A stretch of 64,000 bases of DNA, from the NCBI RefSeq assembly GCF_002860125.1, contig NZ_PGVA01000028.1:62001-126000 (forward strand), in the 5' to 3' direction. Within the stretch, counting starts at the first letter, position 1, and every line of letters begins with the position of its first letter. Shown piece by piece: positions 8,938-18,527 of this stretch. Origin of the DNA: Bacillus canaveralius (GTDB lineage Bacteria > Bacillota > Bacilli > Bacillales > Cytobacillaceae). The translations under genes were made by a program, and so were the position numbers. The notes under the pieces were generated by a model. It saw only the letters and a list, made by a program, of their open reading frames with translations. It had not been told where the DNA came from and made no database searches.

Positions 8938-9900
8938 ATGCTATCAACTGAAACAATTTTATTAGAACAAGAGATTATCAGCAAAGAATTCAACCAAAAG
9001 AAATCTCTATGGAAATTAGCGAAAGAAAATAAATATTGGGGCCTGATTTTGGGCCCTTTCGTTTTAAATCAACTCCTGATCGTACCCATCACTGCTTTAA
9101 TCATTATCCTGATCTCTTTTACCTCAATGGATCACAGCTTAAATTGGGATTTTGTTGGTTGGACCAATTATCAAAAGGTCCTATCTGACCCGAAAATTGG
9201 TTTAATTTTCTGGAACACGCTGATTTTCGTATTCATGACTCTGTTTATAAAAATTTTTTTAGGAATGTTTGTGGCAATTACAACTACTTATTTTATAAAA
9301 AACTCAAGACGCGGAACTTTCTTTAGAGCCATTTGGTTATTGCCAAAAGTATCACCAGGGGTAGTCGAGGCATTACTTTGGACATGGATATTCAGCCCGA
9401 CCGATAGTGGGATCTTCAATATGATATTACATAAATTCTACGGCATAGAGCCTGTAGCGTGGCTAACTGAGTATCCTCTATTCATTAATATTATTTTAGC
9501 AGGGGTTATGGGTACATCGATTACCACTATCATGTTATCTTCCTCTATTCAGTCAATGAATGAAAACTTATTTAGGGTAGCGAAAGTGGACGGAGCTTCT
9601 GATTGGGTCATTATAAAAAGATTAATCCTTCCATATTTAAAGTGGCCACTCACATTTTTAACGCTTTGGCAAGGTTTAGCCCTGATAACATCTTATGAAT
9701 CGATCTTGTTACTGACGGATGGCGGACCAAACTATCAATCTGAAGTATGGTCATTATATTCTTTTCATACCGCGTTTTCTACGTTAGATTTCGGTTACGG
9801 TTCAGCTATTTCGATGTACATGCTTCCTTTAATATTTATAGTAATAATCATTGCCTACAAGCAGTTTGGATTAAAAAAGTTAATGGATAGTGATAAATGA
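8938..9900 (+). CDS. ABC transporter permease, MalF type
   Basis: A 320-residue inner-membrane permease with about six helices and the cytoplasmic EAA loop that contacts the ATPase (residues near FRVAKVDGASDWVIIKRLILPYL). The sequence LTDGGPNYQSEVWSLYSFHTAF is the standard MalF/UgpA C-terminal region. The N-terminus has a longer polar tail (about 30 residues) before the first helix. It starts 18 bases after the binding protein and overlaps the next permease by 4 bases, indicating coupled translation. Confidence 0.88.
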   Translation: MLSTETILLEQEIISKEFNQKKSLWKLAKENKYWGLILGPFVLNQLLIVPITALIIILISFTSMDHSLNWDFVGWTNYQKVLSDPKIGLIFWNTLIFVFMTLFIKIFLGMFVAITTTYFIKNSRRGTFFRAIWLLPKVSPGVVEALLWTWIFSPTDSGIFNMILHKFYGIEPVAWLTEYPLFINIILAGVMGTSITTIMLSSSIQSMNENLFRVAKVDGASDWVIIKRLILPYLKWPLTFLTLWQGLALITSYESILLLTDGGPNYQSEVWSLYSFHTAFSTLDFGYGSAISMYMLPLIFIVIIIAYKQFGLKKLMDSDK

Positions 9901-10775
9901 TGATGAAACAATTCGTGAACTCAGGTGGATGGACGAATTTATACAATCGAATTTCTGACAGTTGCTTAAAAGCTTTCTGTATTACCGTCCTTACGATCTT
10001 TTCATTAGTTCTATTAAGTATCTATTTAGGGATGTTTCTTTTTGCTTTTAGTGATATCAAGGGAGGATTGCCAGCAGGTTTCACCATAAATAACTGGAAA
10101 TTTTTATTTGAACCTAATTTAGTGGTGGGTACGTTTGCATTTCCCAATGTCTGGACCATTTTCTATAACACTTTACTCATCGCACTCGGCAGTATGTTGA
10201 TCGAAGTTGGAGTGAGTTTATTATCCGGTTATGCTTTATCAAAAGGCCGATTCCCCGGTAAAGATTTGCTAATTCAATCAACATTGTTCACAAGGGCTCT
10301 GCCATCCATTACGACACTAATCGCTAGCTTCTATATGTTAAAAACAGTTGGTCTATTAGACACTTTATTCGGCACGATCTTAATTAAAGGATTAGCAGAA
10401 GTAGGTCTGTCCACTTGGATTATAAAAGGTTTCTTTGACGAAATCCCGAAAGAAATCGATCGAGCTGCCGAAATCGATGGAACTTCTAATCTTAAAAAGT
10501 TTTTTGCGATATATGTTCCGTATATTTGGCCAGGAATTGCCGCCATAACACTTTTTGCCTTTTTAAATGGCTGGGGCGAATATATTCTTGTCTCCACCTT
10601 CACGTACGATTCAAGTAAAATAACATTTCCAATTATCTTAAATTCTTTACTGGATATGAATTCTACTGCGTCTGTGAACTATGGTTTTATTATGACTTTA
10701 GCAACATTTTACATGATTCCTGCCATGTTACTATATTTGTTCTCACAAAAATATATTTCTAAGATGAAGATTTAG
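9897..10775 (+). CDS. ABC transporter permease, MalG type
   Basis: A 292-residue permease with about six membrane helices. The EAA loop is visible at EIPKEIDRAAEIDGTSNLKKFFAIYVPYIWPG, and SGYALSKGRFPGKD is the usual MalG-type segment between early helices. The start ATG overlaps the previous stop (ATGA); three consecutive ATG codons leave the exact first residue open. It pairs with the MalF-type protein to form the membrane pore for the operon's substrate. Confidence 0.88.
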   Translation: MMMKQFVNSGGWTNLYNRISDSCLKAFCITVLTIFSLVLLSIYLGMFLFAFSDIKGGLPAGFTINNWKFLFEPNLVVGTFAFPNVWTIFYNTLLIALGSMLIEVGVSLLSGYALSKGRFPGKDLLIQSTLFTRALPSITTLIASFYMLKTVGLLDTLFGTILIKGLAEVGLSTWIIKGFFDEIPKEIDRAAEIDGTSNLKKFFAIYVPYIWPGIAAITLFAFLNGWGEYILVSTFTYDSSKITFPIILNSLLDMNSTASVNYGFIMTLATFYMIPAMLLYLFSQKYISKMKI

Positions 10776-10790
10776 TGGAGGGCTCAATTC

Positions 10791-11936
10791 ATGAAAGTTT
10801 CTTTAAAGCAGTTATACAAATATTACGAACCAAAAAAACCAGCTGTCAGAAATATCGAATTAGAAATTCCATCAGGAAAATTGACCACGATACTAGGGCC
10901 GTCCGGGTGTGGGAAAACCACAACCATGTTAATGATCGCTGGACTGGAAAAGCCTTCGCACGGGGAGATCTTCTTCGATCATACGTGTGTTACAACAGTT
11001 CCACCGAAATTCAGAAAAATAGGAATGGTATTTCAAAACTCGGCCCTATATCCGAATATGTCAGTTAAAGACAACATTATGTTTCCATTAAGAAATCAAA
11101 AAGTTCCTAAAAACATAGCATTAGAAAGAGTGAAGAGCGTTTTAAGAATGGTAAATCTGGAAGGATTTGAGGAGAGAAAACCGTCTCAACTTTCTGGTGG
11201 CCAGCGCCAGCGTGTGGCCATAGCAAGAGCCATAGCTAAAGAGCCTGATTTATTAATACTGGATGAACCGTTATCTGCTCTTGATGCTTCATTACGTATG
11301 AAAATGAGAGAGGAAATAAAACAACTTCAACAAAAATTAGGAATTACCACCATCATGGTCACCCATGATCAAGATGAAGCGATGGCTATGTCTGATATGA
11401 TCGCGGTAATGAAAGATGGAGAGCTGCAACAGTATGATCATCCGTTAGAGATCGTCCATCATCCTACTAATTGGTTTGTCGCCAGCTTTTTAGGAATGCC
11501 GATCATGAATAGACTGGACTGCTCCTACAATTTTGCCAATCATTCACTCGTAATCGAAAAGCAAAATACAACCATTAGTCTATCAAGTTTTAACATACCC
11601 GAACACAGCTTGAATCAAAAGAAAAATCTGATCTTGGGGTTTAGGCCTCATGACGTAGAAATGGTTTTTAATAAACCAGATCAGAAGAATTTTTTAAGGG
11701 GTATGATCAAACACGTTGAACATACAGGAAGAGAATTTCTGATCACAGTCGTATTAGAAAGTACGTTTGAAGAAGTAAAAGTGATTTGTCCAACCATTCT
11801 TGTTCCGAGAGAACATTCGGATGTTTGGATAAAAATTAATACAATGCAATTTTTATTTGAACGAGACGGATCACAACAAAATATTTTTCCAAAAAATGAA
11901 AAGGATTTGAAGCAGCTTGTGGTGCATAATTTCTGA
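10791..11936 (+). CDS. Sugar ABC transporter ATPase, MsmK/UgpC type
   Basis: A 381-residue ATPase with Walker A GPSGCGKT (36-43), Q-loop MVFQNSALYPNMSV, signature LSGGQRQRVAIARA, Walker B LLILDEPLSALD, and switch histidine in VTHDQDEA. A C-terminal extension of about 130 residues (from about 245) carries the TOBE/regulatory domain of sugar-type ATPases, with the GFRPHDVEM motif. GGAGGG precedes the ATG. It completes a full importer in this operon. Its end overlaps the HAD gene by 20 bases in another frame. Confidence 0.93.
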   Translation: MKVSLKQLYKYYEPKKPAVRNIELEIPSGKLTTILGPSGCGKTTTMLMIAGLEKPSHGEIFFDHTCVTTVPPKFRKIGMVFQNSALYPNMSVKDNIMFPLRNQKVPKNIALERVKSVLRMVNLEGFEERKPSQLSGGQRQRVAIARAIAKEPDLLILDEPLSALDASLRMKMREEIKQLQQKLGITTIMVTHDQDEAMAMSDMIAVMKDGELQQYDHPLEIVHHPTNWFVASFLGMPIMNRLDCSYNFANHSLVIEKQNTTISLSSFNIPEHSLNQKKNLILGFRPHDVEMVFNKPDQKNFLRGMIKHVEHTGREFLITVVLESTFEEVKVICPTILVPREHSDVWIKINTMQFLFERDGSQQNIFPKNEKDLKQLVVHNF

Positions 11937-12744
11937 CCTTGATGGTACTTTACTTGATAACAACCAACGAATCTCTAAAGATGTCATATCCAGAATTCAA
12001 AGCTTTGAGAGAGCTGGAGGTAAATTTACTTTTGCAACCGGCCGCTCACTCGATAGCGTTTTACCTTATATTAATGAAGTTGGGATTACTACTCCTGTCA
12101 TCCTATACAACGGCGCCATGATTTATGAACCAATGGCCAGTGAGTTTATTTATGCTCGATTTTTAGAGAGTAATGAAATAAACGACATTGTTTCGTTATT
12201 TTTAAAGATCAGGAATCAATATAATGTCAGTTTGTTGGCCTTTGATCATGAAGGTGCTTACTTTCTCGAAGAAAGTACTTACATACATCAACAGTTAATA
12301 AAAGATTCGATTACAGCACAGTATACAACCATTGACGAACTGCTTACAAAGCAATTGGTTAAAATCATGCTGATTGGAAACCAACAAGAGATACATGAAT
12401 TGAAAATGATTTACTCTATTTTCACACCGATAAACTCTGAACCCGAATTGCTGGAATTCATAGCTACAGGGGTTAATAAAGGCGAAGCAGTAAAGGTTTT
12501 GATGCAGCATCTGGAAATTCCAACGCATAAGCTTGTTGCTGTTGGCGACAATGAGAACGACATTGAAATGATTCAAACAGCAGGATTAGGAATTTCTGTA
12601 AAAAATGCGATCCCCAATTTAAAAGCCGTTTCACACTATGTCACCCAAAAAACAAATAATGAACAAGCGCTAATTGAAGTAATTGAAAAAATCCAAGCGA
12701 CCAATTTATTGTCAATTAACGAACATGGAGGAGTAAGATCTTGA
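11917..12744 (+). CDS. HAD-superfamily phosphatase, Cof type
   Basis: A 275-residue hydrolase of the Cof (IIB) class. Motif I is DLDGT with nucleophile Asp7 and acid Asp9. Motif II is FATGRS, motif III lysine lies in GVNKGEAVKVL, and motif IV is VGDNENDIEMI. These enzymes remove phosphate from sugar phosphates and similar small molecules. The start is TTG at 11917, inside the ATPase gene; no ATG exists before motif I. Its place in the operon suggests it dephosphorylates the imported compound or a derivative. Substrate unknown. Confidence 0.85.
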   Translation: MWCIISDLDGTLLDNNQRISKDVISRIQSFERAGGKFTFATGRSLDSVLPYINEVGITTPVILYNGAMIYEPMASEFIYARFLESNEINDIVSLFLKIRNQYNVSLLAFDHEGAYFLEESTYIHQQLIKDSITAQYTTIDELLTKQLVKIMLIGNQQEIHELKMIYSIFTPINSEPELLEFIATGVNKGEAVKVLMQHLEIPTHKLVAVGDNENDIEMIQTAGLGISVKNAIPNLKAVSHYVTQKTNNEQALIEVIEKIQATNLLSINEHGGVRS

Positions 12745-13424
12745 TTGATTTATTACCGCAATTTAATAACTTCCCAAATTCAGCTCCCAGATATCCTAAT
12801 CTATGGATCATGATTTCTGACAAATTAGCCGATAATTATAAGCAAGCTCTTACATTTGTCGTTCGTGCCCTTGAAGATACGATCGAAATGGAGGATGACT
12901 ACGGTTATTTTCACACAGCAGAGGGATGCGACGCCGTTGGAAGGCGAAGAGGACTGCAATTAATCAAGTTAGGTGATAACGGGTATTTGACTCATGATCA
13001 CTCGATTCATCTTCGTTTCTATACGCATTATTTAAGTCAACAGAAACCTTTTTATATTGAAGATGTAAACTATTATCCGGTTGCTGCCAGTGTTCATTTT
13101 GAAGTAGATCGTCCGGCTCACTTGCATCCGTTTGTGGATGAATGTCCCATTTGCGGCTGTACAGGTGAATATGAAAAATATTATCAAGAAGATTATCACA
13201 ACGAATCCTCCAAGCTCAAAAATGAGTTTCTACATGATCCATTCGGAGTTGAAGCAATCATTTATGGAACCGTCAAAAACAAGCCAGTACCCCTGTTAAA
13301 TGGCTTACAGACCATAACAGATGATTATGAAATGATGTGTCAAATTGTAAAGCATGAGAATTTAAGAGAGGACATGAACACCGGTACGCTTGGAATTGTT
13401 CGCTTTGTCGGGAGGAAGCAATAA
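12741..13424 (+). CDS. Unrecognised protein ending the transporter operon
   Basis: A 227-residue soluble protein that I do not recognise. It starts with TTG at 12741, overlapping the HAD stop by 4 bases, with GGAGG 8 bases before. Visible features are an acidic aromatic patch (EMEDDYGYFHTAEGCDAVGRR), histidine-rich stretches (YLTHDHSIHLRFYTHY and RPAHLHPFVDECPICGC), and a CPICGC cluster near residues 136-141. The Cys/His content suggests a bound metal. There is no signal peptide or membrane segment. It is the last gene before the terminator at 13509, so it is probably part of the same pathway as the transporter and phosphatase. Confidence 0.75.
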   Translation: MIDLLPQFNNFPNSAPRYPNLWIMISDKLADNYKQALTFVVRALEDTIEMEDDYGYFHTAEGCDAVGRRRGLQLIKLGDNGYLTHDHSIHLRFYTHYLSQQKPFYIEDVNYYPVAASVHFEVDRPAHLHPFVDECPICGCTGEYEKYYQEDYHNESSKLKNEFLHDPFGVEAIIYGTVKNKPVPLLNGLQTITDDYEMMCQIVKHENLREDMNTGTLGIVRFVGRKQ

Positions 13425-13464
13425 GGATTTATATTATGTTCATTTTTATAAACTCTATCAAATA

Positions 13465-13505
13465 TTTCAATTTCTTGCATAACCAGGAGAGCGGTCAAAT
13501 ACCGC
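13465..13505 (+). repeat. 41-base direct repeat, copy 1
   Basis: The segment beginning TTTCAATTTCTTGCATAACC and ending AGAGCGGTCAAATACCGC matches 29203-29243 at 40 of 41 bases (T13495 versus C29233). The two copies lie just outside the two ends of the siderophore locus, 15.7 kb apart. Part of it (AGAGCGG.. CCGC) is the left half of a terminator hairpin that is complete only in the second copy. Confidence 0.9.
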
Positions 13506-13508
13506 GCC

Positions 13509-13541
13509 AGGCTGTCGAGTTTCTCGACAGCCTTTAATTTT
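13509..13541 (+). terminator. Terminator of the transporter operon
   Basis: A perfect hairpin has arms AGGCTGTCGAG and CTCGACAGCCT around TTT, followed by TTAATTTT. It is identical to the fabF terminator at 6596-6629 except that the loop is TTT instead of AAA. Confidence 0.88.
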
Positions 13542-13730
13542 CACAAATTCTCTACCAAATTCTTTGCAAATTTCAATATCATCCTGACTCGGGGTTAATT
13601 CAATTTTTAAACCATAAAGGACTACCTCTGCTCCTCTTTCCTCAATTTTTCGATAAGGATATCAACAGCTTCTTCATAATAAGGATATGATGAATTTGAA
13701 GATGCCAAGATACGTAATCCAACTCCAATA
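13540..13730 (-). pseudogene. Fragment of a flavodoxin-like gene
   Basis: Reading the minus strand downward from about 13730 gives LRILASSNSSYPYYEEAVDI and LIEKLRKEEQR up to a stop near 13632. One base of shift then continues as EAEVVLYGLKIELTPSQDDI followed by EICKEFGREFVK. The pattern resembles the C-terminal end of the flavodoxin domain in FprA-type flavoproteins, where a cysteine-arginine-phenylalanine-glycine helix closes the fold. There is no start, there is one frameshift, and the end runs into the terminator at 13541, so this is a remnant. It lies between the two accessory modules. The family assignment is tentative. Confidence 0.4.
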
Positions 13731-13886
13731 AAATAAACTTGTTAAAAAAAAGCTTAATTCTGGGCTAAGGGTTAGGGGGAATATTTTAGTCAAAATATTA
13801 TGATTGCCTAGGACAAAAGGCTGTAGTGTACTTTTAAACTCTGTGACAATTTTTTGGGTGAATTTTCCTATTTTTCAATTAAGGCA
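13731..13886. other. AT-rich gene-free spacer
   Basis: Within the 662-base gap 13425-14086, this part holds no open frame or hairpin that I can support. The rest of the gap is the repeat, terminator, gene fragment and Fur-controlled promoter listed separately. Confidence 0.6.
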
Positions 13887-13949
13887 TTGACTATGATAAT
13901 CATTATCAATTATTCTTAATAAGGTAATTGATAATGAATTTCATTATCA
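13887..13949 (+). promoter_or_regulatory. Promoter with two Fur boxes for the siderophore genes
   Basis: TTGACT (13887) and TATTCT (13911) are spaced 18 bases as -35 and -10. The spacer contains TGATAATCATTATCA (13894-13908), a perfect 7-1-7 Fur box. A second palindrome at 13929-13949 has arms TGATAATGAA and TTCATTATCA around one base. Iron-loaded Fur would block this promoter, so the locus should be expressed only when iron is scarce. The first gene starts at 14087. Confidence 0.88.
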
Positions 13950-14086
13950 TAAGCAACCGATGTGAAAATGCACTCTGTATCCCAGACTGATTTCTTATTA
14001 AACAATTTATTTTCATCACGCTTTATTAATGATCTTAATATCAATTACGGTAATTTCCATTATTAAATAAAAAGGAGTGTCCATAG

Positions 14087-15436
14087 ATGATGACATTCAA
14101 AACGGGGAACAAGTATTTAGAATTACAGAATCAAAAAGAATCGAATGCCCGATCCTATCCACGTCATTTCCCGTTGGTTATTGAGAAAGCGGAAGGAATG
14201 ATGATAATAGATGTAGAAGGGAAAGTATTTTATGATTGTTTAAGCGGTGCAGGAACACTTGCATTAGGACATAATCATCCAGTTGTAATTCAAGCAATAG
14301 AAGATGTGCTAAAACGACAAATTCCGTTACATACATTAGACTTAGCAACTCCTTTGAAAATCGAATTTATACAAGAAATACTCTCCATATTACCTTTAGA
14401 GTTAAGAGACTCGACTAAAATACAATTTTGTGGGCCAACCGGTGCTGATGGTGTTGAGGCAGCGATTAAATTAGTGAAAAATGCCACTAAAGGTAAGTCC
14501 ATCTTGGCGTTCCAGGGGGGTTACCACGGATCGACACAAGCTACCATGTCCATGAGTGGTAACTTAAGCAAGAAGCAACATTTGCAAAGTTTATTACCTG
14601 ATGTTCATTTTCTCCCTTTTCCATATGAATATCGGTGCCCATTTGGTATTGGCGAAGGTAAGACTGCTAAAATTAGCGCGCAATATATCGAAAATTTATT
14701 AGATGATTGTGAAAGTGGTATAGCGTCTCCTTGTGGCATGATATTTGAAACAGTACAAGGGGAAGGTGGATCAATCCCAGCTGATATTGAATGGTTAAAA
14801 GAAATGAGACGTATTACTGCAGAAAGAGGAATTCCTTTAATTGTAGATGAAGTTCAAACAGGAATTGGGAGAACTGGTGAAATTTTTTCTTTTGAACATG
14901 CGGGCATCATTCCAGATGTCATTGTTTGTTCGAAAGCAGTTGGAGGAAGCCTGCCAATGTCGGTTGTTATTTATAAAGAGGAACTGGATCAATGGAATCC
15001 AGGGGCGCATATTGGTACTTTCCGCGGCAATCAGTTGGGCATGGCTACAGGGTTGGCAACTTTAAAATATATAAAAGAAAACCATATACTTGAAAATGTA
15101 AAAGTACGCAGCAAGCAATTTTTTGAAAGGCTTAACGATTTAAGAGAAAAATATGAAGAGATTGGCGATGTTCGTGGAAGAGGGTTGATGATAGGGGTTG
15201 AAATTGTAAATCCCAAAGAACAAAAAGATTGTTTAGGACACTATCCAGAATTTGAGGAGCTGGCTTTAAAAATTCAAGAGAGATGTTTTAAGAATGGCTT
15301 GATTATTGAAGTAGGAGGACGCCACTCAGCAGTCATGCGTTTTTTACCTCCATTGACCATTACAGAAAATGAAACCACAGAAGTTTTAAATATTTTTGAG
15401 AAATCTGTAGTTGAAGCTATTCAAATGATCAATTAA
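14087..15436 (+). CDS. dat: Diaminobutyrate--2-oxoglutarate aminotransferase
   Basis: A 449-residue class III, PLP-dependent aminotransferase. The PLP lysine is Lys283 in VCSKAVGG; VDEVQTGIGRTG holds the cofactor aspartate and GPTGADGVEAAIKL is the phosphate-binding region. The N-terminal ESNARSYPRHFPLVIEKAEG and GAGTLALGHNHP match the Dat/RhbA group, which makes L-2,4-diaminobutyrate from aspartate semialdehyde, often for 1,3-diaminopropane or siderophores. AAGGAG lies 9 bases before the ATG at 14087. It is the first gene after the Fur-controlled promoter. The staphyloferrin B locus instead has SbnA/SbnB for diaminopropionate, which are absent here. EctB-type or GABA transaminase activity is less likely given the context. 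Confidence 0.85.
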   Translation: MMTFKTGNKYLELQNQKESNARSYPRHFPLVIEKAEGMMIIDVEGKVFYDCLSGAGTLALGHNHPVVIQAIEDVLKRQIPLHTLDLATPLKIEFIQEILSILPLELRDSTKIQFCGPTGADGVEAAIKLVKNATKGKSILAFQGGYHGSTQATMSMSGNLSKKQHLQSLLPDVHFLPFPYEYRCPFGIGEGKTAKISAQYIENLLDDCESGIASPCGMIFETVQGEGGSIPADIEWLKEMRRITAERGIPLIVDEVQTGIGRTGEIFSFEHAGIIPDVIVCSKAVGGSLPMSVVIYKEELDQWNPGAHIGTFRGNQLGMATGLATLKYIKENHILENVKVRSKQFFERLNDLREKYEEIGDVRGRGLMIGVEIVNPKEQKDCLGHYPEFEELALKIQERCFKNGLIIEVGGRHSAVMRFLPPLTITENETTEVLNIFEKSVVEAIQMIN

Positions 15437-15438
15437 CA

Positions 15439-16858
15439 ATGGTTATTTTAATGAAATTGAAAAAGCATACTGTTTTAATTGCTATCCTTATTGGCTCCTT
15501 TTCTTTAGTTTTGACGAATAGCGCGTTTAATATATTATTGCCGAGCTTTGTTCAAATGTATGATATCTCCACTATATATGGTGGATGGATTATTGCACTT
15601 TATCTATTGGCAATGACGATCACAATGCCGTTGACTGCTTGTATTGTTGATCGTCTCGGCAGAAAAAAAACATATATTTTGGGAATTGGCTTATACTTTG
15701 TGTTTTCAATAATGGGTGGCTTATTTTATCAATATGTACAGATGATATTGTTAGTACGCTTTATGCATGGCATCGCAGCCGGTTTAACGATTCCTTTGTC
15801 ATTAGTTTTATTATTTGATATTTACAGTAAAGAAATCCGTGGAAAAGTGACTGGTGTATGGGGAATGTTGTTAACCATTGCGCCGGCTATTGGTCCAACG
15901 TTTGGAGGTCTCATTATTCAATTTGGAGAGTTAAGACATCTATTTTGGATAAATGTTCCTTTTGCGCTGTTTTCATTAATCTTGTGCTATAGGCAAATCA
16001 ACCCTGATCGACCTGCGCATAGAAAAACAATCCGCCTTCAAGGAATTGTATTACTGGTTTTAGGCATTGGCGGACTAAGTCTGGGCATTCAGATGTTTTC
16101 AAATCAGACGATACCGGGGTGGGCAAACAAGTGTAATGCTTTTTTTAGGCGTCGTTATTTTGATTCGCTTTATTCAAATAGAGAACATACAAAAAGAACC
16201 TTTAATTCGTTTCGGGCTCTTACGCAATTCTGTATATGCTGTCTCAGTCATAATGTCAGCAGTCCATGCTTCAGTCATGTTTGGCGTTATCTTTACATTA
16301 CCATTAATGTTCCAAGAGGTGTTCCATTTATCACCCTCATTAACAGGTGCCCTGTTTATTCCGACAGCCATTTTTACAAGTTTGTTTGTATGGATCGGTG
16401 GAAACTTAATTGATTCGGGCAAATCCATGCATTTTATTGTTTATGGCATAGGCCTGATTGCCATTTCAATATTGTTTTTTGCATTTGTCCCCAAAGGAGT
16501 GCCATTAATTTTCATTGTCATCCTAATGGCAGTAAGAGGAATGGGTGTTGGTTTATCAAATATGCCCGTCACGACAATTGGGCTTAATTCATTAAAAGAT
16601 GACGACCTGCACGAAGGATCAGCATTGTCTAATACGATAAAACGTTTAGCATCTTCTTTTTCAGTGATAATATTAACCGTTTATTACGATGCGCGTTGGC
16701 AAATGATCATTCAATCTGGAGAAAGCACTCACCATGCAAAATGGATGGCATTAAAAGAAGAATCTCTAGTGTTAGGGATTTTAATGGTATTAACTTTACC
16801 GCTGGCTTTATTTTTAAATAGAAGAAAATTAGATGAAGGTGTTAAAAATGTCAGTTAA
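15439..16858 (+). pseudogene. MFS exporter (SbnD-like), frameshifted
   Basis: A major-facilitator drug:H+ antiporter-type protein, probably the siderophore exporter. The first part (15439 to about 16130) gives helices 1 to about 7, with AFNILLPSFVQMYDIS, DRLGRKKTYILGIG (the A-loop motif) and TIAPAIGPTFGG. The second part (about 16136-16858) continues in the +1 frame with the remaining helices and GMGVGLSNMPVTTIGLN. Joining them requires removal of one base near GCAAACAAGTGTAATGC at 16122-16138. Either the gene is broken or the sequence has a one-base error. It starts two bases after dat; the end overlaps the next gene by 11 bases. The full length would be about 473 residues. Confidence 0.8.
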
Positions 16859-18527
16859 AAAACGGGTTGAAAGTCGGAATCAAGCAAACTTTCATACATG
16901 TAAGACATTATTAAATTGTTTTATTAGAGAGTTTTGCAGTGAAAATTCAAACTCCTTTTCGGTCAGTAAAAATAAAAATGCTTATTCTATATATTTCCCA
17001 ACTAGTGACGTAACCATATCAGGAACTCTTTCATTTTATTCTGCAATAGGTGAACATGAATTTGCTAGTTTTTAGGTAAACAAAGAAAGAAAACTTGATT
17101 ATTCTTATTTAGTTCAATTGATCGTTAAAGAAATAAAAGATAAGCATCCTGAAATAACGGCTGAACGTTCTATTGATTTTTCAAATAAAGTTGATAATAG
17201 CTTTCAAAAATTAGCTTTATTTTTAGAGTATTCGGTTGAACAACATAAATGGGATTATTTAACGTCAGAACAATCGCTCTTATATGGGCATCCGTTCCAT
17301 CCCTTTCCCAAAAATACGTTAGGATTTACAAAAGATGAAGTTAAAAAGTATTGTCCAGAACTCCGTACTTCTTTTCAGCTGTGTTATTTAGCTGTTAGAA
17401 ATGATATTTACCAGGAAGAATGGGTGTCGGAAGAAAGAAGGATTGATCTGCATAAAAGTGTTAAAGAGCATGCACAACAAGTTCTTAAAGACAAAATGGT
17501 TTCCTATGCAATTTTACCCATTCACCCTTGGCAATACGAGCATGTAAAAACAGTAAAAGAAGTAGAGGACTATATAAATCAAGAGAAAATAATCCCGCTT
17601 GGCAGCTTAGGCCCTGTGGCATATCCGACATCTTCTGTCCGTACGGTATATATTCCTGAAATGACCTGCAACCTTAAGCTTTCGCTAAACATTCAAATAA
17701 CAAATATGATGAGAACCAATAATAAAGAACAAATGCGCAGAACATTGGATGCGACCAGGTACATATTACAGAGAAGCTGTTTCCAGGAAGAATCGAATAC
17801 AAAAATCTCTTATGAGGTAGGAGTATGTACGTGCAAGTTTGCAAATGAAGACGTCACAAAATTATTTACTATTGTCTATCGCCCAATTGAATTCGATGTA
17901 GAGACAACTTTTGTTCTTTCCAGTTTAATTGAAACTCCGGTTAAGCGTAATCATTCCCGGCTATACTCACTGACTGGAAGTCAAAAAATAGAACACTGGT
18001 TCAAACGATATTTGGAAATTTCATTATTGCCTATTGTCCGTTTAGCAGAAGAGAAAGGCATTCATTTTGAAGCGCATTTACAAAACTCCTTACTAACGAT
18101 AAAGAATGGCATGCCGGAAACATTTATTATTAGAGATTTAGAAGGTGTAAGTGTAAATATAGAAAAGGTTGAAGAGGATGTTGATACGACAGGCCCCCTA
18201 TTCTATAAACAAGAAGAAGCTTGGGCACGCACATCATATTATTTTGTTGTTAATCATTTAGGATCTTTCATACATGCAATTGCCAAAGATGCAAATGTGG
18301 AAGAAGAACATTTTTGGGGAATTGTTCGTGATGTTCTTCTGCAAGAATATGAAAAAAATGCGAACGAATTTATTCTTCATTTGCTAACAACTGAGACGTT
18401 TGCTGCTAAAAAAAATATGATAAGTTGTCTTTTTGGGAAAAGTGAGGCACCATCCTATATTCCGGTGAACAATATAATGAAGAAATTGGGGAGTGAAACC
18501 TATGGCAACGCTAAGTTACTCGTATAA
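16848..18527 (+). pseudogene. IucA/IucC siderophore synthetase, SbnE-like, with an in-frame stop
   Basis: An NIS synthetase of about 559 codons that couples a citrate carboxyl to an amine using ATP. Conserved parts: YGHPFHPFPKNTLGF (ATP/citrate region), LPIHPWQYEH, YPTSSVRTVY, EAHLQNSLL, IRDLEGV, and EEAWARTSYYFVVNHLG. These most resemble SbnE-type (class A) enzymes. The frame is interrupted by a TAG at 17073-17075, after about 75 codons, but is open on both sides without a shift. The N-terminal 75 residues lack the conserved motifs, so a downstream restart would lose part of the fold. The ATG at 16848 overlaps the exporter stop. The 3' end overlaps the next synthetase by 26 bases. Confidence 0.82.
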
